Shown here: positions 23,880-33,790 of the stretch, piece by piece
How the letters are laid out: the number at the start of each line of letters is the position of its first letter
Numbering within the stretch: position 1 is the stretch's first letter
Source of the DNA: JAGOBP01 sp964550855
Lineage (GTDB): Bacteria > Chloroflexota > Anaerolineae > Fen-1058
Assembly (NCBI GenBank): GCA_964550855.1
Contig: CAZKBQ010000019.1
Location: 1-64,000 of the forward strand
Length of the DNA: 64,000 bases
Direction of reading: 5' to 3'
Notes under the pieces: generated by a model
What the model saw: only the letters and a program-made list of their open reading frames with translations
The model's database searches: none
What the model was told of the DNA's origin: nothing
Translations under genes and position numbers: made by a program

Positions 23880-23888
23880 TGCTATACT
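23880..23888 (+). promoter_or_regulatory. Extended -10 promoter of the DUF2277 gene
   Basis: TGCTATACT carries a TGn motif and a near-consensus TATACT (23883-23888). The identical string ATGCTATACTGA also precedes the sensor kinase gene at 25383, which supports it as the local promoter form. The start codon is at 23927. Confidence 0.55.
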
Positions 23889-23926
23889 GATTTCAATCAC
23901 CAGCGCTTCAGTCAGGGAGCCGCGCC

Positions 23927-24130
23927 ATGTGCCGCAGCATCAAACAGCTTCGCCAACCCGATCAGCCTCCGACCCCCGACGAGATTCAGGCCGCCGCCCT
24001 ACAATATGTCCGCAAAGTCAGCGGCTATCGCCGGCCGTCGCGCGCCAATGAAGCGGCCTTCAACCAGGCCGTGACCGACATCGCCGCCGCCACCCGCACG
24101 CTGTTGGATCAGCTGCAGGTCAAAGCCTAA
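23927..24130 (+). CDS. DUF2277 family protein
   Basis: A 67-residue protein matching the DUF2277 family over its whole length: MCRSIKQLR.PDQPPTPDEI, AAALQYVRKVSGYRRPSRANEAAF and a C-terminal helix ending LLDQLQV. The family is small, helical and found in several phyla; its role is not known. The conserved N-terminal MCRSIK with Cys2 suggests a possible metal or redox site, but this is a guess. The thiolase gene follows 21 bases downstream and is probably co-transcribed. Confidence 0.85.
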   Translation: MCRSIKQLRQPDQPPTPDEIQAAALQYVRKVSGYRRPSRANEAAFNQAVTDIAAATRTLLDQLQVKA

Positions 24131-24151
24131 GGTCGATGCAGGAGGTATGAC

Positions 24152-25294
24152 ATGCGTGAGGTCGTCATCGTCGAAGCGGTGCGCGCCCCAATCGGCAAGC
24201 GCAACGGATCGCTCAGCGGCCTGCTACCCGTCCACCTCGCTGCGCGCGTGCTGCGCGAAGTGGTTGCGCGCGCCCACATCGATCCCGCACTGATCCAAGA
24301 CGTCATCCTGGGTTGCGTCACCCCGCTGGGTGAGCAGGGCGCCAACATCGCGCGGCTGGCTGCGTTGCAGGCCGGCCTACCGGTGCACGTGCCCGGCGTG
24401 ACCATCAATCGCATGTGCGGCTCCAGCCAGCAGGCCGTGCACTTCGCTGCGCAAGCCATCGCCGCCGGCGATATGGACGTGGTCATCGCGGGCGGCATCG
24501 AAATGATGAGCCGCGTGCCGCTCGGCTCAGACTGGCCCGCCACATGGCCGCCCGACTTTCCGTATCCGCTGGTGAGCCAAGGCTTGTCGGCCGAAATGAT
24601 CGCCGAACAGTGGCACTTCTCGCGCGAGGAACTCGATCGCTTTTCGATCACAAGTCACGTTAAAGCGGCTGCCGCCACCCGACGCGGCGACTTTGCCAAA
24701 GAGATCGTCCCGATCGAATTTACCGCGCCCGACGGTTCCAGCGAGTGCCTCACATACGACGAAGGCATCCGCTTCGAGCCTGACCCGATCAAGATGGCGC
24801 AGTTAAAGCCCGCCTTCAAGCCAGACGGCGTCATCACCGCCGGCAATGCCAGTCAGATCAGCGACGGCAGCGCGGCGATCCTGTTGATGTCGTTGGATCG
24901 AGCAATCGGGCTGGGACTGAAACCGCGCGCCCGTCTCGTCGCCCGATCGGTGGTCGGCAGCGATCCCGTGATCATGCTCACCGGCCCCATCCCCGCCACA
25001 CGCCGGGTGCTGGATCGAGCCGGGTTGACAATCGAGCAAATCGACACCGTCGAAATCAACGAAGCCTTTGCGCCAGTGGTGCTGGCCTGGCAGCAGGAAA
25101 TCCAGCCCGATCCGACGCGCGTCAACCCGGACGGCGGCGCCATCGCCCACGGCCATCCGCTGGGCGCCACGGGCGCGATCTTGATGACGAAGCTGCTGCA
25201 TCGTCTGGAACGCACCGGCGGCCGTTATGGCCTGCAAACGATGTGCATCGGCCACGGCATGGCCACGGCCACCATCATCGAACGGCTGACTTAA
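24152..25294 (+). CDS. Thiolase family acyl-CoA acetyltransferase
   Basis: A 380-residue thiolase. The nucleophilic cysteine is Cys89 in INRMCGSS; the C-terminal catalytic parts are NEAFAPV, GGAIAHGHPLGATG with the active His, and the second cysteine in MCIGHGMATA. It could degrade 3-ketoacyl-CoA (FadA-like) or condense acetyl-CoA (AtoB-like); the motifs do not separate these. The ribosome binding site GCAGGAGG precedes ATG 24152. No other beta-oxidation gene is next to it. The only lipid-related neighbour is the WS/DGAT acyltransferase about 4.6 kb downstream. Confidence 0.9.
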   Translation: MREVVIVEAVRAPIGKRNGSLSGLLPVHLAARVLREVVARAHIDPALIQDVILGCVTPLGEQGANIARLAALQAGLPVHVPGVTINRMCGSSQQAVHFAAQAIAAGDMDVVIAGGIEMMSRVPLGSDWPATWPPDFPYPLVSQGLSAEMIAEQWHFSREELDRFSITSHVKAAAATRRGDFAKEIVPIEFTAPDGSSECLTYDEGIRFEPDPIKMAQLKPAFKPDGVITAGNASQISDGSAAILLMSLDRAIGLGLKPRARLVARSVVGSDPVIMLTGPIPATRRVLDRAGLTIEQIDTVEINEAFAPVVLAWQQEIQPDPTRVNPDGGAIAHGHPLGATGAILMTKLLHRLERTGGRYGLQTMCIGHGMATATIIERLT

Positions 25295-25321
25295 GCTGCG
25301 GCCGGCGAGATTCTGCGGTTG

Positions 25322-25363
25322 GTCGCAAGCCGGTTGCGACGCGCCGCGCGGCCATGCTATACT
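25322..25363 (+). promoter_or_regulatory. Promoter of the GAF/PAS hybrid kinase with overlapping palindrome
   Basis: The -35 TTGCGA (25334-25339) and extended -10 TGCTATACT (25355-25363) are spaced by 18 bases. A perfect inverted repeat GTCGCAA-N5-TTGCGAC (25322-25340) covers the -35, a plausible operator; it could equally be the terminator stem of the thiolase transcript, although no T-run follows. Confidence 0.6.
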
Positions 25364-25382
25364 GAACTGGGAAGCATCGGCC

Positions 25383-28300
25383 ATGACCATCCCCGACAGT
25401 TCAGCTGATCAACATCAAGCCCGGCTGGCAATGGCGCTGGAACGTCGCACGCGCGAACTGCAGGCGCTGCACGCGATCTCGCTTGAGATCAACACCCAGC
25501 CCGATTTGCCCGCGCTGCTGCAGACGCTCGTCGCGGCGGCGGCGCGTCTGCTCAACGTACCCAGCGGCGCGCTGTACCTGATGCGGCCGGACGGGTGCAG
25601 CCTGGAACTGGTGGTGTCTCACAACTTGCAGAGTGACATGCGCGGCACAGTCATTCAGCTGGGCGAAGGACTGGCGGGCCGCGTGGCGCAATTGGGCCAA
25701 CCGCTGAGCGTGCCCGACTATTCCATCTGGGAAGGACGCGCCGCGGCCTTTGAGATCAATCCATATAAGCGGGTGCTGGGCGTGCCGCTGCGGCTGCGCG
25801 ACACGGTGCTGGGCGTTATTGACGTGGTGGATGACAGCAGCACCGCGCCGTTCGACGCCGACGACCTTCAGCTGGCGCAATTCTTCGCCGATCAGGCCGC
25901 CATTGCCGTGCAGAATGCGCGCCTGATGGCCGAAGCGCAGCACGAGATCCGCGAGCGCGCGCGCGCCGAGCGCAGCCAGTCTGTGCTGCTGCGCATTTCC
26001 GAAGCCGCTCACACCTCGGCCGGGCTGGACGCGTTGTACCGTTCCATCCACGCGATCATCGGCGAGTTGATGCCGGCCGACAATTTCTACATTGCCCTGT
26101 ACGACGCGGCCACTGATCTGATCGACATGCCGTACTTTGTGGACGAACAGGATAATTGGGAGCCGCCGCATCATCCCGGGCGCGGCCTGACTGCCTACGT
26201 GCTGCGCACCGGTCAGCCGCTGCTGGCCACACCGGAAGTGTTTCGGGCCATGATGGCGCGCGGCGAGGTGGAACTGGTGGGCGTCGATTCCATTGATTGG
26301 CTGGGCGTGCCGCTGCGCGCGCGCGGCCAGACGATTGGCGTGCTGGGCGTGCAGACCTACACGCCGGAGGTGCGCCTGACCGATGAGCATCTGCGGCTGC
26401 TGGTTTTTGTGTCCGATCAGGTGGCCGCCGCCATTGACCGCAAGCGTGCCGACGAAGCACTGCGCCAGAGCGAGCGCGAATATCGCGAACTGTTTGCCGC
26501 CGCTCAGCGGCAGACGCAGGAATTGTCGCTGTTGGAGCGGGTGCGCTCGGCGCTGACGCGCGAACTGAATCTGTCCACGGTCTTTCGCACGGTGTGCGAG
26601 GCGGTGGCCCAGACTTTTGGCTATGCACTGGTGTCGCTCTACCTGCGCGAAGGTGACATGCTGGTAATGCAGCATCAGGTCGGCTATTTGCACCCTCTGT
26701 CGGTGATCCCTGCCGCGCGAGGCGTGATGGGGCGCGTGGCGCGTACCGGCGAGCCGGTATTGCTGCGGGACGCTCATTCCGATCCGGACTTCCTGCAAGC
26801 CGAAGATGCCATTACTTCGGAAGTGTGCGTGCCTCTGTTTGACGACGGCCAGGTGGTGGGCACGCTCAACGTGGAGAGCCGCCCGGGCGTCGAGTTGTCC
26901 GAAGCTGATCTTCGTCTGATGATCGCCTTGAGCGAGCATATCAGCATCGCCATCAGCCGGGCGCGCCTGTACACCGCTGCGCGCCAGAATGCCGCCCGGC
27001 TGGAGGCCGCCATCGAGAGCCTGCCATTTGATTTCTGGATTTGCGATCGGGCTGGACGCTATGTGATGCAGAACTCTATCAGCCTCCGACACTGGGGTAA
27101 TCAGTTGGGCAAGTCGCCCGCCGAGCTGGACATGGAGCCAGGTCTCCGGGCGCGCTGGTTGTCCAACAGTCAGCGCGCGCTGGCCGGCGAGATCGTGCGC
27201 GGCGAAGTGGCCTACGAACAAGACGGCCAGCTGCGCGTGTTTCAAGAAATCCTGGCGCCGGTGCGCGAGGGCGATGAAATCAAAGGCCTGCTGGGCGTCA
27301 ATATCGACATCACCGATCGCAAGCATGCGGAAGAAGCGTTGCGCCAGACACAAAAAATGGAAAGCCTGGGCGTGCTGGCGGGCGGCATCGCCCACGATTT
27401 CAACAACCTGCTGGTGGCCATGTTGAGCCAGGCTGCGCTGGCGCTGACCCGGCTGCCGCCCGACAGCGCCGCACGGCCACACATCGAGAAGTCAGTCAGC
27501 GCCGCCCGGCACGCCGCCGATCTCACCCACCAGCTGCTGGCCTATTCGGGCGGCGGCCAGTTCCAGCGGCGGCCGATCGATCTGAACGCGCTGATCCGCG
27601 ACAACCTGCACCTGCTCAGTGTGGCTTTGCCCAAGAGCGTGCAGCTCAACACCGAACTTAGCTCATCACTGCCTCTGATTGAAGGTGATCCGGGCCAACT
27701 GCAACAGGTGATCATGAATCTGCTCATCAACGCCGGTGAAGCCGTGGGCACGCAGATCGGCTCCGTCACGGTGAGCACCGGCGTGGTTGACATCGGCCCG
27801 GCTGACGCCGCGTGGAGCCAGTATCTTAGCGAGCCGCTGCCGTCCGGCGTTTACGTGCAGCTGCAAGTGCGCGACACCGGCATGGGCATGGACGCCGACA
27901 CGCTGCGGCGCATCTTCGATCCGTTTTTTACCACCAAGTTTACGGGACGGGGGTTGGGACTGGCCGCCGTGCTGGGCATCGTGCGCGGTCACCACGGCGG
28001 CCTGCAGGTCGAAAGTGCGCCGGGACGCGGCACCACCTTTCGCGTGGCCTTTCCTGCCTCAGCCGCCACAACCGCCCGGCCTGTCCCAACGTTTTCGGAG
28101 GTCGTCAACGATATGACAGGTCTGACCATTCTGGTGATCGACGATGAAGAGCCGGTGCGCATCGCCGTGGCCGACATCCTGGAATCAGAGGGGCTCACGG
28201 TGCTGGGCGCGGCCGACGGCGAGCGCGGCCTCGAAGTCTACCGCGAACACCAGGCCGCGATCGATCTGGTGCTGCTCGACCTGTCCATGCCGGGCCTCAA

Positions 28301-28487
28301 CGGCGAAGAGACGTTTCACCGCTTGCGTCAGATCAATCCGGCGGTGCGCGTGGTGCTGTCATCGGGCTACAACCAGACGGAAGTGGTGCGCCGTTTCGGC
28401 GAACACGGTTACATCGGCTTCATTCAAAAGCCCTATGACGACACGCAGCTGCTCGGCGAGCTGCGCCGTCACCTAAGGCAGGCCTGA
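25383..28487 (+). CDS. Hybrid sensor histidine kinase: three GAF, PAS, HisKA, HATPase and receiver
   Basis: A 1034-residue soluble hybrid kinase. In order: GAF1 (about 20-175), GAF2 (200-355), GAF3 (390-530), a PAS (540-655, preceded by SLPFDFWICDRAG), the phospho-acceptor helix with His in GGIAHDFNNLL (about 672), an HATPase with N box NLLINAGEA and DTGMGMD, and a C-terminal receiver (LVIDDEEPVRIAV, phospho-Asp in LLLDLSMPGLNG). There is no membrane helix, so it senses internal signals or a small ligand through GAF domains. The AHDFNN H-box with a C-terminal receiver is a known hybrid-kinase form. The amidohydrolase ATG follows 1 base after its stop, which hints at co-expression. Confidence 0.88.
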   Translation: MTIPDSSADQHQARLAMALERRTRELQALHAISLEINTQPDLPALLQTLVAAAARLLNVPSGALYLMRPDGCSLELVVSHNLQSDMRGTVIQLGEGLAGRVAQLGQPLSVPDYSIWEGRAAAFEINPYKRVLGVPLRLRDTVLGVIDVVDDSSTAPFDADDLQLAQFFADQAAIAVQNARLMAEAQHEIRERARAERSQSVLLRISEAAHTSAGLDALYRSIHAIIGELMPADNFYIALYDAATDLIDMPYFVDEQDNWEPPHHPGRGLTAYVLRTGQPLLATPEVFRAMMARGEVELVGVDSIDWLGVPLRARGQTIGVLGVQTYTPEVRLTDEHLRLLVFVSDQVAAAIDRKRADEALRQSEREYRELFAAAQRQTQELSLLERVRSALTRELNLSTVFRTVCEAVAQTFGYALVSLYLREGDMLVMQHQVGYLHPLSVIPAARGVMGRVARTGEPVLLRDAHSDPDFLQAEDAITSEVCVPLFDDGQVVGTLNVESRPGVELSEADLRLMIALSEHISIAISRARLYTAARQNAARLEAAIESLPFDFWICDRAGRYVMQNSISLRHWGNQLGKSPAELDMEPGLRARWLSNSQRALAGEIVRGEVAYEQDGQLRVFQEILAPVREGDEIKGLLGVNIDITDRKHAEEALRQTQKMESLGVLAGGIAHDFNNLLVAMLSQAALALTRLPPDSAARPHIEKSVSAARHAADLTHQLLAYSGGGQFQRRPIDLNALIRDNLHLLSVALPKSVQLNTELSSSLPLIEGDPGQLQQVIMNLLINAGEAVGTQIGSVTVSTGVVDIGPADAAWSQYLSEPLPSGVYVQLQVRDTGMGMDADTLRRIFDPFFTTKFTGRGLGLAAVLGIVRGHHGGLQVESAPGRGTTFRVAFPASAATTARPVPTFSEVVNDMTGLTILVIDDEEPVRIAVADILESEGLTVLGAADGERGLEVYREHQAAIDLVLLDLSMPGLNGEETFHRLRQINPAVRVVLSSGYNQTEVVRRFGEHGYIGFIQKPYDDTQLLGELRRHLRQA

Positions 28488-28488
28488 C

Positions 28489-29814
28489 ATGACCCGCACT
28501 TTGATCAAACGGGTCAGTGTGATTACACTGGACGATGCCGGCACGGTGCTGCCCGAGGCCGACATCGTCATCGAGGACAGCGTCATTACAGCGGTGGGCG
28601 GCGCCCCGATCGATTTTCAGCCCGATCAGGTTATCGACGGCTACGGGCACGCCGCGCTGCCCGCCTTCTTTAACGCGCACTGCCACGCCGCCATGACCTA
28701 TGAGCGCGGCTGGGCCGAAGACCTGCCCTTTCCACGCTGGCTCAACGAAAAGATCTGGGTGGCCGAATCGGCGCTGACCGCCGCCGACGTGTATTGGGGC
28801 GCGGCGCTGGCCGCCTGTGAAATGATCCGATCGGGCGTGGCCGGCTTCAACGATCACTACTTTTACATGGATCGCGTCGCGCAGCTGGTGGAACAATCGG
28901 GCTTAAAAGCGAGCCTGGCGTGGTGCGTGTTCGGCATCGGCGATGACAAGGAGATCGGCGCCAATCTGGCCGGCACACTGGCCTTCATCGAGCAGTGGAC
29001 CGATCGGGCGGGCGGCCGCCTGAAATTGATGCTGGGGCCGCACTCGCCGTATATTTGTCCGCCCGATTTTCTGGCGCGCATTGCGGCGCTGGCGCGCGAG
29101 CGCAATCTGTCGATTCATTTGCACGTTTCCGAATCGCCGGAACAGGTCGATAACTCGCTCAAGGCGTACGGTCAAACCCCGATCGGTCATCTGGCCTCAC
29201 TGGGCATTTTCGACGTGCCGTGTGTCGCCGCGCACTGTCTGGTCGTCACCGACGACGATCTGGCGATCTTGGCCGGGCATGGCGTGACGGTGGCGCACAC
29301 GCCCATCACCTACATGAAGCTGGCGATGGGCGTGAACGATCTCTCGCGATTTCAGGCGCACGGGGTGAACATCGCCATCGGTACCGACGGCCCCGGCTCC
29401 AACGCCGACATGGACATGCTGGCGGCCATCCGCCAGACCGTGATCTTGCAGAAGCACACGCAGCGCAATCCCGAAGCACTGCCCGGCGATGCGGCGCTGC
29501 GCCTGGCCTCCCAGTGCGGCGCGCGGGCCATGGGGTTCGATCGGAGCGGGGTGATTGCGCCGGGTCACGCGGCCGACCTCGTATTGATCGACACCGATCG
29601 GCCGCATCTGCTGCCGCGTCACAATCTGGTCAGCAATCTGGTGCACAGCGCCAAGGCCGCCGACGTGACGCACCTGTGGGTGGACGGGCGGCTGCTGTAT
29701 TGCAACGGCGAACTGCTGACACTGGACGAAGAACGCATCAAACGCGAGGCCGAGCGCGGCGCCTTCCGGCTGGTGGGCCGGGACTTGCGCCGGGTGCGCG
29801 AGTACCGCGCCTGA
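28489..29814 (+). CDS. Amidohydrolase of the TRZ/ATZ/MtaD family
   Basis: A 441-residue metal-dependent amidohydrolase, of the group containing S-adenosylhomocysteine/methylthioadenosine deaminase, guanine deaminase-like SsnA and triazine hydrolases. The metal ligands are the HCH pair (His64, His66), the His of SIHLHVSES, the His of VAAHCLVV and the Asp in GTDGPGSN. The motif LHVSES and C-terminal GxxxPGHAADLVLID are typical. Substrates may be adenosine derivatives, guanine or other amino-heterocycles; in view of the purine operon nearby a purine-type deaminase is attractive but not proven. It starts 1 base after the kinase stop. Confidence 0.86.
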   Translation: MTRTLIKRVSVITLDDAGTVLPEADIVIEDSVITAVGGAPIDFQPDQVIDGYGHAALPAFFNAHCHAAMTYERGWAEDLPFPRWLNEKIWVAESALTAADVYWGAALAACEMIRSGVAGFNDHYFYMDRVAQLVEQSGLKASLAWCVFGIGDDKEIGANLAGTLAFIEQWTDRAGGRLKLMLGPHSPYICPPDFLARIAALARERNLSIHLHVSESPEQVDNSLKAYGQTPIGHLASLGIFDVPCVAAHCLVVTDDDLAILAGHGVTVAHTPITYMKLAMGVNDLSRFQAHGVNIAIGTDGPGSNADMDMLAAIRQTVILQKHTQRNPEALPGDAALRLASQCGARAMGFDRSGVIAPGHAADLVLIDTDRPHLLPRHNLVSNLVHSAKAADVTHLWVDGRLLYCNGELLTLDEERIKREAERGAFRLVGRDLRRVREYRA

Positions 29815-29880
29815 CGCCGACCGCGCGGCTCGGTATTTATACTTATCAAGTGCGATGTGATCATTCATCAGGAGCCGCCC

Positions 29881-31425
29881 ATGACAACCGAAATCTTCAC
29901 CCCCGTCGATGCCGCCTGGCTGCACATGGATCAGCCCAGCAATCTGGCGATGATCGCGGGCGTGATGATGTTCGACACGCCGCTGGACTTTGAACGACTG
30001 CGGGGTTTGATCGAGAGCCGGCTGCTGATTTACGACCGCTTCCGGCAGCGCGTGAAAGAACCCCTGCTGGGGCTGGGCCTGCCGCGCTGGGAGACTGATC
30101 CGGCCTTTGACATGGACTACCATTTGCAGCGGATGACGCTGGCCGCGCCCGGCGACGAGGCCGCGCTGCAGCAGCTGGCCGGCCGCCTGATGAGTGTGCC
30201 GCTCGATCGACGGCATCCGCTGTGGCAGTTCCATCTGGTCGACGGTTATGGCTCGGGTTCGGCGGTCATTGCGCGGCTGCATCACTGCATTGCCGACGGG
30301 CTGGCGTTGGTGCAGGTGCTGCTGTCAATGACCGACGCTTCGCCGGATTCCGCGCCGCTGGCTGAAGCCGCCGCGCCTCCTCCGGCCGCGTCCCCGCTGG
30401 AGAACCTGTTTGCGCCGGTCAATCGCGTCGTCGAGACCACCGTTACGACGGCCGAGTCAGTGCTGCAGGCGGGTCTGCTGACGCTGGCGCATCCGAGCCG
30501 ACTGGTGGATGCGGCCAAGCTGGGCGCGCTGGGGGTGCTGGCGGCCAGCAAACTGCTGCTCATCAATCCGGACCGGCCGACGCTGTTTAAGGGGAAATGC
30601 GGAGTGTCCAAACGCGCCGTGTGGTCGCAGCCCATCCCGCTGGCCGACATCAAAGCGCTGGCGCACTCGCTGCACGGCACGGTCAACGACGTGCTGCTGG
30701 CCGCCGTCACCGGCGCGCTGCGCCGGTATCTTGAAGCCAAAGATCAACCGGTGGCCGGGTTAAACATCCGCGCCATGGTCCCGGTCAGCATCCGCCCGCC
30801 TGATCGGCTGAACCAGCTGGGCAATCAATTTGGGTTGGTCATCCTCTCACTGCCGGTGGGCGCGCGTGATCCGGTTCAGCGCCTGCTGGTGCTCAAACAG
30901 CGCATGGACGACATTAAGGGTACACCCGAAGCGCTGGTCGCCTTTGGTTTGCTGGGCGGCATGGGCGTGACGCCTGCTCAGGTCGAAGACCTGCTGGTGC
31001 GTTTTTTTGCGGCCAAAGTCTCAGCAGTGATGACCAATGTGCCCGGCCCACGCGAGACGATCTACCTGGCCGGTCAGCCGCTGAAGCGCATCATGTTCTG
31101 GGTGCCGCAGCCGGGCAACCTGTCGCTGGGCGTTAGCATCATCTCATACGCGGGCGAAGTGGTGGTGGGTGTGGCGACCGACGAAGGTCTGGTGCCCGAC
31201 CCTGATCAGATCATCGCTGCCTTTGACGATGAAGTGGCTCACCTGAAAGCGTGGGTGACGCCGGGCGATCTACCGCAGCGCGCCGCCCCATCGAAGCATC
31301 CCGCCGCCGTGAAAGCAGTGGAAACGCGGGCCTGCCACGGGTACACCAGGTCCGGCCAACCGTGCAAGAATCGCGCCCTGCCGCACAGCGACTATTGCCG
31401 CGTTCATCAACCTCCCGAGGCGTAA
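29881..31425 (+). CDS. Wax ester synthase/diacylglycerol acyltransferase with C-terminal zinc-ribbon-like tail
   Basis: A 514-residue WS/DGAT acyltransferase that esterifies acyl-CoA with a fatty alcohol or diacylglycerol for storage lipid. The catalytic HHxxxDG motif is HHCIADG at residues 134-140; PLWQFHLVDG and the C-terminal domain segment with MTNVPGP are also typical. The last 32 residues form an extra module, ACHGYTRSGQPCKNRAL..SDYCRVH, with the CxGxTxxGxxCKN.AxxxSxYCxxH pattern of small DUF5763-like zinc-binding domains; I do not know of this fusion in characterised WS/DGATs. The ATG at 29881 follows GGAG; an upstream in-frame codon at 29857 is unlikely. Confidence 0.87.
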   Translation: MTTEIFTPVDAAWLHMDQPSNLAMIAGVMMFDTPLDFERLRGLIESRLLIYDRFRQRVKEPLLGLGLPRWETDPAFDMDYHLQRMTLAAPGDEAALQQLAGRLMSVPLDRRHPLWQFHLVDGYGSGSAVIARLHHCIADGLALVQVLLSMTDASPDSAPLAEAAAPPPAASPLENLFAPVNRVVETTVTTAESVLQAGLLTLAHPSRLVDAAKLGALGVLAASKLLLINPDRPTLFKGKCGVSKRAVWSQPIPLADIKALAHSLHGTVNDVLLAAVTGALRRYLEAKDQPVAGLNIRAMVPVSIRPPDRLNQLGNQFGLVILSLPVGARDPVQRLLVLKQRMDDIKGTPEALVAFGLLGGMGVTPAQVEDLLVRFFAAKVSAVMTNVPGPRETIYLAGQPLKRIMFWVPQPGNLSLGVSIISYAGEVVVGVATDEGLVPDPDQIIAAFDDEVAHLKAWVTPGDLPQRAAPSKHPAAVKAVETRACHGYTRSGQPCKNRALPHSDYCRVHQPPEA

Positions 31426-31568
31426 CCGGGCCGCCCGGCGGCGCGCCTCCGTCCAAAGTCCTAGCTGCGGCTGAATCGCTTGCCCGATGTTCCGGTAGCG
31501 CAGTCAGGGTATACTTGACCCGTGTCCGCCCAATGTCGGCCGGCTGGCAGGCACCATCGCCCGGCCGA

Positions 31569-31577
31569 TGATACAAT
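31569..31577 (+). promoter_or_regulatory. Extended -10 promoter of the ABC exporter operon
   Basis: TGATACAAT has a TGn motif and TACAAT (31572-31577). The leader is about 80 bases before ATG 31662, which has the ribosome binding site GAGGTG. A second -10-like TATACT lies at 31510-31515. The remainder of the 236-base gap (31426-31661) shows no other feature. Confidence 0.5.
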
Positions 31578-31661
31578 CGTGGGCGATCGGGCCATGATCA
31601 TCGGCATATTTCTCCACGATTCACTCAACCGCATTCGTGTCGTGGATCCATCGAGGTGAAT

Positions 31662-32565
<904 letters not shown>

Positions 32566-32573
<8 letters not shown>

Positions 32574-33780
32574 GCTGCTGCGCATCGCCCGGCACGAATA
32601 CGTGAAGGTGGCGGGCAAACGCTCATTCATTGTCAGTACGATCGGCTTCCCACTGTTCTTCATCGCCATCATGGCCTTCAGCATTTACATGTCCATCGGC
32701 GGTTCAGACGGCCGGGCGCTGGGGGTGGTGGACGAGGCCGGCGTGCTGGTTCCCCAGGTCGCGCCGACCGAACGTGCCAGCGGCGAGCCGCTGGTGGCGG
32801 TGCGCCGCTTCGCCGACGAGGCGGCCGCGCAGGCGGCGCTGCGCGACGGCCAGATTCAGGGGTATTACTTATTGCCCGCGGGTTACCTTACCGGCTCGCC
32901 GGCGAAGTTGTATTTCTGGGACAAGATGCCGGCCAACGCCGTGCAGCGCGACTTTGATTATTATCTGCGCGCCAATCTGGTGGAGCAGGTGCCGGCGGAC
33001 GTGCGCGCCCGCGCGCTGGCCGGCCCGGAAATCACCGCGCGTTCGGCCGACGGGCAGCAGGAAGTCAGCGGCAACGGTCTGGTCAACTTTATGCTGCCAT
33101 TCGGGATCGGTTTCTTCTTCCTGATCGCGGTGATGAGCGCGGGCGGTTACATGCTGCAGGCCGTCACCGACGAAAAGGAGAACCGCACGGTGGAAGTGAT
33201 GGCGACCTCGGTTTCGCCCAACCAACTGATCTTCGGCAAAGCGCTGGGCCTGATCGGCGTGTCGTTGACGCAGCTGCTGATCCTGCTGGCCGTGATCGTG
33301 GCCGGGCTGGCCGTCGGCGCGCGCTTTGTCGATGTGCTGCAAGAAGTGCGCGTGCCGTGGTCGCTGCTGCTCACCATCGTCCTGTATTTCCTGCCGTCGT
33401 TTGCGTTGATCGCCGGCATGATGATCGCCGTCGGCGCGGCGGTGACCGAGCTGCGTCAGGGGCAACAGATTGTGGGGGTGCTGAACCTGTTGTTCACGCT
33501 GCCCTATTTCTTCGTGGTGGTGTTTTTCACCGCGCCCAACAGCCCGCTGGCGACGCTGCTGACGCTGTTTCCGACCACGTCGTTCATCACTGTCACGCTG
33601 CGCTGGGGCGTGTCGACGATCCCGGCCTGGCAATTGGCGGCGAGCTGGCTGCTGCTCTGCGCCTCGGCGGTGGCGATGACCTGGGTGGCGGCGCGCATCT
33701 TCCGGGCGGGCATGCTTCGCTATGGTCAGCGCCTTGATTTGCGGGGCATCGTGCGCGCAGTGAGCGCGCAGGCGAAGTGA
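32566..33780 (+). CDS. ABC-2 type permease, NatB-like (first)
   Basis: A 404-residue membrane protein with one N-terminal helix (about 20-42), a large extracytoplasmic domain (about 45-180) and a cluster of five or six helices from residue 185 on, the standard NatB layout. The motif TDEKENRTVEVMATSVSPNQLIFGKALGL after the second helix is the coupling region of the family. ATG 32566 follows AAGGAGGG and overlaps the ATPase gene. It likely forms a heterodimer with the next permease. Confidence 0.86.
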
Positions 33781-33790
33781 GGTTGGCATC

